A stretch of 64,000 bases of DNA. Source: Conoideocrella luteorostrata. Taxonomy: Eukaryota > Ascomycota > Sordariomycetes > Hypocreales > Clavicipitaceae. Within the stretch, counting starts at the first letter, position 1, and each line of letters opens with the position of its first letter. Shown here piece by piece: positions 55,338 to 64,000 of this stretch. The stretch spans positions 62,001-126,000 of the forward strand of contig JASWJB010000063.1 of NCBI GenBank assembly GCA_032433595.1, read 5' to 3'. Made by a program: the position numbers and the translations under genes. The notes below the pieces were generated by a model that saw nothing but the letters and a program-made list of their open reading frames with translations, was not told the DNA's origin and made no database searches.

Positions 55338-58300
55338 GTTGTTGGTGGGCAGGTCGGCGAGCAAGACGCGTGCTATTGTCTAGACATCGAGGGTTGTGCA
55401 CGACTCAACACTTGACTCGATTAGGCTGGAATACTCTTCCCGTACAGACAATAACCAAAGGGCGGCGATGCTTTTCGTCACAGTAATTAATGTCAAGATG
55501 TTGTTGTATCGTTGATTGATACTGTTACCGCAAACCTCTAGTCGTCGATAGGTAAATTCGTAGATTATCGACGGTCAGTACGTATAGCGCGCCTATCTAG
55601 TATCGGATCCGCTAAAATATAGTCCCGATACCTTTGCGTCGGGGTCGTGCTTGTTCTGTCCATGGCTGCCGCGATTGCCACCCCAGTTGCTGGCTGCTAC
55701 CGGAGGGGCCTACTGCCCCGTCCTGTTATATCACCACACCCACGCCAGCCTCAGGGTAGTTTCCAGCATTCGGCAATAAACGTCCACGTCTACACAAAAG
55801 CTTGGGCAATTAACGAAATTAATGACGGAGTCCCCCGACGATCGTCATTCTATTAAGTGCTGATGATTGTTTCTTTTCCTTTTAAGTTCGAGACAGGACG
55901 ACAGCCGAAATGAGGCCTAACTCGACGTCATAAGAAAGTCGATCAATCTGCTGCGACTCGGTCTCATCCCCTTTTCAATCACATTAGCCCGTTAATTGAC
56001 ATCATTAGCGTCATTCCGCCTGCCAAGCTCCAACGTACTAGTATAGCATTGACAGGATTCGTTGCAATTTCTATGTTGTATTCTGGTGACTTGCTTGCTT
56101 AAGTTTGTGCTGAGCTGTGCAACGCAACGTATCAGAGCAGCCTGATTGAATTTGTCATATGGAGTACTCCGTACTTATGTGGCATCAAGTATAGATCTCC
56201 GAACACCTTCTCGTTCCGCAACCCTTGCCTCTGGCTTAGCACTGCCCAATACTCCGTACTGCGGCAGCAATATCGAGAGATGCAAAGAGCAAGTGACACA
56301 GAGTGAAGCGGAAGGCAATAAATGCCGCCATCAATTGGACAAGCAGCATAACCTCCGTGCTCCGAACCACACACGTCATGGTTGAGTCTTGCTTCCTGAT
56401 AACAGCACTGATTGCCGCACACAGTGTCTTCCATTGGACAACCTGCCACGTGCGCCACAGAAGCTATAGGACAGTTTCAACGAGCACATAATACCATATC
56501 ATTACCCGATATCGACGCACGTATAACCTTTTGAAGCCTTATCGAGCTAGTAGCAGTTGGGCGGAGATGTGGATATCGTCGGAATGCTGGCGTCGCTCTT
56601 TTTCGGGTTCATACCGACTGTGAGAATATTGCCCTTAGTTTAGACTTTCGCCATCGACCAAACAAAACCAAGCGTCTCTTTCTTCTTAGTCGCGCGTCGT
56701 TTGAAGAAGGACATATTATTGTGCCGGATGCTTAGGGAGCCGACGTGAAGTATACTTTACTCTACCACAACCATGTCACAGAAAGCTCGACAAATACGGC
56801 ATGTATGGACGACGTTTGCATATGTCGAAGCCTAGGTGGTACGGCTGTCAGATTCACAGCCCTTCGCCATTGCTATAAACTACAGCGTCGTATTGCAAAT
56901 CACTGCATGTTAGCCCATGTTCGTGCGGCATTGATGACTGTAAGCCTCTGCATCAAATCAGATCAATGTGACGGAATGCTCGTGCAAGGCAGAAGCACGG
57001 CACGTGCGAAACTTTTCAGACTCACCAACATTTGACATAAAATTGTCTGCTAACTCTTGACAACATACGCTCTGTAAAAGTCTGACACGGAGGGCTTACA
57101 TTTGGTGGTCGGAATACAATGACGAAATAGACAACTTTGCAGGTCACTCGTAAAGAGCGGCGTTGTCCGCCTGTTCTAGAAATACGCACGATTCGGAGTA
57201 TCCACCATATTCACATTATCAGTTCTGGCGAGAACCCTGAACAGGGGGCTGCGATTCATAGCTGCAGCAACTTTTTGGTGGATCAGACTCGACTGAAATC
57301 ATCAACACTCGAGGGCGGCATTCTGCGTGATTCGAGCAGTTAGGCCAGGTATTGCACTTTTTAGTACTCCGTACTCCGTACTCTAGACTGTTCTAGAGTT
57401 GAGCCCCAAAGTCATGGCAAAAGTAATTATGTGTACGGAGTACTCACGAGGCAACGGACATTTAGCTTGGCCCCATGCGACGGGGCCAAACCTTGCCCAG
57501 CTCGCCCAACCGTTTTTCGCTGGTGCAGACAGTCGACGTCAGGAGCCGGCCAGGGCTCGGCATGGCTTGCCAGAGTCGTTAGGCCTTAACTGTACTCCGT
57601 ATATGCTTGCTTCATGATAAGGCTTCATCGGTCCTGGGTTTTATCTGCGTACTCAGAGTCTCAGCGTCCGTCCGCCCGCCCATCAGCTCAGATCCAATAC
57701 TATGCGTAGAAGTTGTTATATTGCAGACTGTGGAGAAGCCGAAACTCTCTCTGTGTCGATAACCTCAACGTTGGGTCTGAACTTGGTTGTATCACGGCTA
57801 GTTACTCCGTAGCCTTTGCCATATTGTTCATTAGAGACGGAGCAAATTGACGGCGGAGCTTTGGCCAACCAGGCACTACCCGAGCCCACAGATTATTACC
57901 GCAGCCCACCAATAGGCTGCGAAGCCCCTCTGAAGCAACGTCTGGTGGCGGCTGCTTCCCCCATTCGCGCAGCTCCAGTGCTGGCGTTAGCTGTCCGGTA
58001 GCCCCTCACCCATCTACTCCCCCAGCTCTGCACGCCAAGCACCCCCTGGGCAAGCCATGGCCAACCCGTAGTTAGTACCCGGTCCCGTTCGGTACCACCA
58101 GCACTCGAGCAACTGCCAATGCCAGCCAGGCCAGCATCTATCCATCTATCCCTGCTCCGTTTCGGCTCTCCGTCTCTTCCCATCGTTCACCACCATCTTC
58201 AGTCACAGTCTCTTCGTCTTGAGCTGGGCTTTTTCCCCTCTCTCTTCATCCCGTCCATCCCATACCGCCTTCTTTTCTCGGTCTTCATCATCCTATTGCA

Positions 58301-58670
58301 CGAATCCTTCCTTTGCACGCTCCTTGGCTCTTGTCGAGCCCGCTTTTGCAAATCAGACGCAATTCCACCCTCCTTTTTGGCAACCACGTACACCACATCC
58401 GTGCCCTCCTTCAGCTCCCAGGGGCGTTGCTTGCTACTGTCTCTGAAGCCAGCTCCCAGTCGACCATCAAGTACCCTCAAGCGATTATTCCATCGCTCAA
58501 ACATTGATTCTCCATACCTCCGACAGGAAGAAGTCATATACTCAACAAATCAAACCTTCTCAACCCTATTGCCAAGTATTACACCAAGTCTTGCATCGCA
58601 ACTGGCCGCACTCGACGTGCCTCGCAATACCTTCGTCTAACTGTGTGCTGCGCGCCTCTGACTGCCCATC
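55338..58670. other. Gene-free 3.3-kb region upstream of SSD1
   Basis: It separates the divergent genes GLE1 and SSD1. The last ~600 bp are pyrimidine-rich, as in a long fungal 5' leader, and contain several short upstream ATGs (for example 58119, 58219). 9-mer copies lie at 56165-56173, 56250-56258, 57365-57373, 57372-57380, 57435-57443, 57593-57601 and 57803-57811, the densest group in the window. No gene is supported. Confidence 0.6.
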
Positions 58671-60101
58671 ATGGAGCAGCAGCAGCAACAGCAACAACAG
58701 CCGCCGCCGCAGAAGCAGCAGCAGCAGCAGCAGCCGACTGGCGGTGTCCCTGGACCTACTGGAAGAAGACTGCACATTGCCCATCGGCGAAGCCCATCGG
58801 AGCTGACCCCATTGATGAGCATGTTTGCCAATCCTGGAAGTAAGTTGCTATTACCCTAAATTTGAATTGACTTCTTTGTGGGTACGAATATTGCGTATTT
58901 ATCGTCGGGTTGCTGTCTGCCTTTTCACGACACAGCTAGTAAATTCACATACACTCGGTACCAGAACAGTGTTGTAGCTACTACTGCCGGAAAACGCAAT
59001 GCCTGTACACCTACATGCAAATTCCTCTACTACATACGACTAACACTATGTTTTTTTTTGTCGCAGTGGAACAGTTGGCTATTCAGCAGCAAATTGAGCT
59101 GTTGCAGCAGCAGCAACAGCAGATCCAGGCGACCCATCAGCAGTATGTCAACATGGGCATGATGCCTCCAGGCCAAACAATCGGCCCTAATGGCGCATTC
59201 AATCCTTTGCAGCCCATGGGAAATGCTTTCCAGTTCCCCAATCAGATGGGACAGCAGAACATGGCTCCTCCAAGCCAGCCACATTCACATCGCCGTAATC
59301 AGTCGGCAATGCCAAATATGGGCGTGGGTCCTCCGCCCGCACCATCGTCTGGTGCTTCCGGATCTACCTTCGGCAATTTCGAAGCTCCCCAGACCCAGAA
59401 TCGAGAGAACACCGGTGGTAGAGGAGGTCGTGGAGGGTCTTCCGGCGGTGGCGGCGGTCATCAGCGACGACACTCTCTTGCTTTAGCTGATGCCAAAAAG
59501 GCTGCCGAGATCGCACAGCAGAAACGCACCACCAGCGGTTTCCAATTTCCCGGACCCTCCGCATCAACTTCTGACAAGCCAGACGATGAGAATAAACCAG
59601 TGACGTCATCCAACCTGGACAGTCCTGTTGGCCAAGGTCCAGCCAGAGGCCGAGGGGGGCATGGCCGAAGCCAGAGTATGGCCGTCAACGGTCGAGGAGG
59701 CTCTGGCTTGCGCTCAAGTGCTTTCAACACTGGTGGTGATAGTGATTTCCGCCGTGGAGGAGGCCATGCGCGCACTGGATCTCGAAATTTTGAGGGGAAC
59801 TGGCGCACTCAGGGACAGAACCAGGACCCTTCTGGTAACGCCAATCAAGCATCCTCCTTTCAGCCTGGTCATAGGTCTCGTGGCTCTATGAACCAGTCTG
59901 TATCTTCTATTGGCGGTTTCCAGTACAACCCCAATCAACCGCAGTTGATGCAACTACCTAACCAGATGATGATGCCGCAGATGTATGGCCAGCAACTTAA
60001 CCCTCTCCAACTTGGCCAGCTGCAAGCCCTTCAAGCTGCGCAGATGAACGGCCAGCAATTTCAAGGCCTTCAAAGTTCTCAGCATTCCGGTCAGCTCGGT
60101 G

Positions 60102-60132
<31 letters not shown>

Positions 60133-63036
60133 AAAAACCCTCTTCACCCCTTATCTTCCCCAAGCCTCTCTCCCAGCCCTTCTTGCCGATGGCCAGCTCG
60201 TCTCCGGTATTCTCCGTGTCAACAAGAAGAACCGCAGTGACGCCTACGTTACAACCCAAGATGGCTTGCTGGACGCTGACATATTTATTTGCGGAAGTAA
60301 AGATCGTAACCGTGCTTTAGAAGGAGATCTTGTTGCCATTGAACTCTTGAACGTTGATGAGGTGTGGTCCCAGAAGAGAGAGAAGGAGGAGAAAAAGAAA
60401 CGCAAGGACATCACAGATACACGATCCGGTTCCACCAACCAGGGAAGCCAGAATTCTGGGAACAATGACGAAAACAATACTTCCGAGGGTGGTATCCGAC
60501 GACGTGGAAGTCTGCGCCAACGGCCCACGCAGAAGAAGAATGACGATGTCGAGGTGGAGGGCCAAAGCCTTCTGCTCGTTGAGGAAGAGGAGATCAACGA
60601 CGAGGCTAAGCCACTATTTGCCGGTCACGTTGTGGCAGTAGTTGAGCGTGTTGCTGGACAGATGTTTTCTGGAACTCTAGGTCTGCTGCGCCCCAGCAGC
60701 CAAGCCACCAAGGAGAAGCAGGAGGCAGAGCGCGCCGCCCGTGATGGGGGAAACAATCGCCAGAACGATTCGCGCCAGCAAGAAAAACCCAAGATTGTTT
60801 GGTTCAAGCCGACTGATAAGCGTGTGCCACTCATTGCTATTCCCACGGAGCAGGCCCCTCGAGACTTTGTGGAGAAGCACCAAGATTATGCCGACCGCAT
60901 CTTTGTAGCCTGCATCAAGCGGTGGCCCATCACCTCCCTGCATCCTTTTGGTACTCTTGTTGAACAGCTTGGCCGCATGGGCGACCTCAAGGTGGAGACC
61001 GATGCCCTCTTGCGTGACAACAACTTCTCCTCCGACGAGTTCTCCGATGCTGTTTTGCGTAGTGTCGGACTCCAGGATTGGACCGTTTCTAGCGAAGAGG
61101 AGGCCGAAGTATCGTCACGTCGCGACTACCGTGAGGAACAGACTTTTACCATCGACTATAATGGCAGTGCCGAGCTTGGAAATGCGGTTCATGTTAAATC
61201 TCGGCCTGATGGCAAGATTGAAGTTGGTATTCACGTGCCTGATGTTACTCACTTTGTTAAGCTCAATTCCCTTGTCGACCGCGAGGCCAAGAAGCGCGGG
61301 ACGTCTGTTCAGCTTCTGAACCGCTTCTGCGCCTTGCTCCCACCCAAGCTATCTGGTGATGTGTGCTCTCTGGGGCCCAATCAGGAGCGCTTTACTACTT
61401 CAGTTGTCTTCCATGTCAACCCCAACAATGGAACCGTCGCGGAGGGTGACAGCTGGGTTGGCAAGAGTATTATCAAGAGCTCCGGCAAGGTCACACTGAA
61501 GGAGATTGACGAAGCCCTTGAGAACTCCGCAGAGTTTAAGAGTAAGACCGTATCTCTTAAGACTATTCAGATTCTCCAGGCGATAGCCGCAAAGTTCCGT
61601 GAAGCGCGCCTAGGCGCTGGAGGCGAGCCTATCGCTCCGTTGCGTCTGATTCAACAGTTGGATGACGAGAACAACCCCGTGCAGGACAACATTTTCGACT
61701 CCACGCAAGCCCTTGAGCTGGTCGAGGAGCTCATGCAGAAGGCTAATGCCTATGTTGCCCAGCGTCTGGTTGAAGGTCTACCGGAGAAGGCTCTCCTTCG
61801 CCGCCAAGCCTCGCCCAACCCACGTCGCCTGCAGACGTTTGTAGAGCGCATGAATGCCCTCGGCTACGATATCGATGCCTCTGGAAGTGGCGCCCTGCAA
61901 AATAGCCTGTTCAAGGTGGACGATACCGACCTGCGAAAGGGCATGGAGACTGTTGTGCTCAAAGCGATGCACCGAGGCAAGTATTTCATCACGGGCAAGA
62001 CGCCAACGCAGTTGTGGCCACATTATTCACTTAATCTTCCACTATATACTCATTTCACCAGTCCCACTCGTCGATATGCTGACATAATTGTCCACCGCCA
62101 ACTGGAGGCTGTTCTATCTGAAGGCAAGATCGAGTTTGCCGATGATCTGGAGAGCTTAGCCAAGACCGTTGAGTCCTGCAACACAAAGAAGGAATCGGCA
62201 CAGAATGCACAGGACCAAAGCATACATATTGAGTCTTGCCGTACCATGGATAAAAAGCGACAGGAAGCTAATGGAGATCTCATCGCTGAGGGTATTGTCC
62301 TATGCGTGTACGAATCGGCCTTTGATGTGCTTATTCCGGAGTGGGGCTTCGAAAAGCGAGTGCACTGTGACCAGCTCCCGCTCAAGAAGGCAGAATTCAG
62401 GAAGGAGAAGCGAGTACTTGAACTTTACTGGGAGAAGGGCGTGCCCAGCTCCGCCTATGTCCCTGAAGATGAGCGTCCCAAGGCTGCCGCTTCCCAAAGA
62501 ATGACCAATGCCATGGCAGCGGCCCGCCAGGCTGAGGCTGCAGAGAGGGCCAGAAAGGAGCGTGAGGAGGCTGCTCGCAAGCAGACAGTCACCGGAACAA
62601 TCTCGACTGATGATGTGGACGCCTTGTTCGACGATGATGACGAGGACAACACGTCTGACATCACAGAAGCCATGGCCGGAGCATCCTTGGCTGAGCGCCC
62701 TACTCAGAGTGTACCAGGATCGCCTTCTCGCACGTCCAACGCCGGTATTCTTCAACGAACTCGCTCTGACTCGAAGGTACCTGTCACTGAGACATTAGAG
62801 ACTCGCTTGAATAACAAGGAGAAGTATTTGAAGCTGTTCAAGCTTAGAGAAGAGGGCGGGGACTACATTCAGGATGTGACGGAAATGACTCGGGTACCCA
62901 TTATTTTGAAGACGGACCTGAGCAAGAGCCCACCGTGAGTTTTGCTTTTTGAGTGGCCGATCGATGAGACAGCGTACTGACCATGATTCTGAACAGATGC
63001 CTCACCATCCGATCGCTGAACCCATATGCTTTGTAA
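58671..63036 (+). CDS. SSD1: SSD1, RNA-binding RNase II-like translational regulator
   Basis: Ssd1 binds leader sequences of mRNAs for cell-wall and growth proteins and represses their translation under control of the NDR kinase Cbk1; it is a catalytically dead relative of Dis3L2. Three exons: 58671-58839, 59067-62934 and 62997-63036, for 1358 residues. The introns are 227 and 62 bp. The N-terminus is poly-Gln (CAG/CAA runs at 58674-58738), then a disordered Gln/Gly region with several RRH/HxRxxS-like sites (SHRRNQS, HQRRHS, HARTGS) fitting Cbk1 phosphorylation. The cold-shock/OB region begins near 365 (LFTPYLPQASLPALLADGQL). The RNB domain begins near 705 (FTIDYNGSAELGNAVHVKSR). Active enzymes have an Asp-rich DxDDA motif there that is absent here. 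The protein ends TIRSLNPYAL, typical of the family. Confidence 0.95.
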
Positions 63037-64000
63037 TTGACGGAAGAGAGCCAGATGCGGAAAGGGCAGACTAATCAGATTGAATCACGGCGAGGAAAAC
63101 TCAGCAATGAAGGAAGGCGAGAAAGAGACGGAGAGAGGCGGCCAAATGGAAGAGCAAGTAAATATTGCCAGCCCTTTTGGTAGGGGCTCCCTCATTAGCC
63201 AATGATGTGTGTTGTACATAGTATCATACAAGTAGTGGATGCATGTCATTGAGCGGACAGAATAGCATCTAGAGATGAAGAGAACAAAACGACCAGTATA
63301 GTAAGTAGCACGGTGATTCACTCGAATGGAACATATTCCCATAAGCAACAGGACAGCTTATTTACGTCGCGACCTTGATAGACAGGCGTCCTGCATGGAA
63401 CTAACTGCGCATATATGTTGATGCTTGTCAATTGATGAATATTTTCCACATTGCGTACTAGCAATTAAGATGACGAGGGGGTCTCATCATGACTCGGGCA
63501 AGATCGGGATCTACTAGTATGTGCTGCAAAGCTACAAAGCTACTACAACAGATGATACGTGGTTCGGCAGGTGATACGTGGAGAAGAAGTAAGGATGAAG
63601 CTGGTGCGGTATTAGAAGGCAGAACAGACGCCTGGCCGGCCGTGGTGGCTAATTTTGAAACACAGATCAAGCGGGCTCGTCCAGATAAAGTCTAGAGAAG
63701 AAGTTAGGGCCGGAAACCGGCAGGGTTAGGACGGCCAAGCATGGAAGCAGAAACAAAAATGGGACTTGGCGCTATCTCAAGAAAGAGAGTCATGTCCGAC
63801 CTGATAGCGAAAGTGGTTGCAGCTCCTGGAGGTATTTGTCACAAAAACAGCATTCTCATCTTTCTGCCAACCGATCAACCAACCCACTGTTTTAGCTTCC
63901 ACTTTATCTAAAAGAGCACTGTCCTCAGATTCACTGATGTGATAGTTATTTGTGAACATCCTGTCCGCAACTTCCCGAAACAAGTAAGTTGGTCTAAGGT
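63037..64000. other. SSD1 3' flank, no gene seen
   Basis: This is the 3' region of SSD1 to the window edge. Short frames on both strands (for example 63348-63085, minus) have no recognisable content. Confidence 0.5.

Noticed and set aside
58119..58640. Plus-strand frame of 173 codons just before SSD1
   Set aside because: Pyrimidine-rich leader gives a Ser/Pro/Leu-rich translation; more likely 5' UTR of SSD1.

Overview
The window is nuclear DNA of a filamentous ascomycete (Pezizomycotina). Genes carry short spliceosomal introns (43-91 bp, one of 227 bp) with GT...AG ends. Proteins such as SSD1, PET127, GLE1, TLG1 and VMA1 are fungal in type, and a PNP-NACHT relic, a fungal P450 and a KDNase-type sialidase add to the picture. 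The composition suggests Eurotiomycetes or a neighbouring class, but I cannot place it further. Seventeen protein-coding genes are well supported. There are two clearly broken genes and one small Tc1/mariner-derived element. I found no tRNA, rRNA or CRISPR. Two 10-N assembly gaps lie at 18752-18761 and 42630-42639.

Left part (1-26.4 kb), mostly conserved housekeeping genes: the 5' part of an epoxide hydrolase (-, runs off the left edge); HID1 (-) and PET127 (+), sharing a 394-bp divergent promoter; a secreted acid sphingomyelinase (+); the V-ATPase catalytic subunit A VMA1 (+); the GCN2 regulator YIH1/IMPACT (+); an ACT-domain protein of the CASTOR/GATS type (-); a seven-helix DUF7702-type membrane protein (-); and a METTL25-type methyltransferase (-). 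VMA1, YIH1 and the CASTOR-like gene are adjacent, and all three families touch amino-acid or TOR signalling.

Middle part (26.4-52 kb), gene-poor and accessory: a Ure2-like glutathione transferase (-), a frameshifted relic gene (-), a cytochrome P450 (-), a 284-bp transposon relic, a convergent pair made of an FAD monooxygenase (+) and a PLP-dependent serine/threonine dehydratase (-), a low-complexity hypothetical protein (-), a secreted sialidase (-), a broken NLR-type (PNP-NACHT) gene (-) and a PhzF-family isomerase (+). No polyketide synthase, NRPS or terpene cyclase is present, so these enzymes do not form a recognisable biosynthetic cluster within the window.

Right part (52-64 kb), housekeeping again: the endosomal SNARE TLG1 (+), mRNA-export factor GLE1 (-) and the RNA-binding translational regulator SSD1 (+), the last preceded by 3.3 kb without a gene.

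The most striking non-genic signal is a 9-mer, TACTCCGTA or its complement. It occurs at least 30 times between genes and in no exon that I assigned. Four copies form the full 16-bp palindrome. Chance would give about half a copy in 64 kb.
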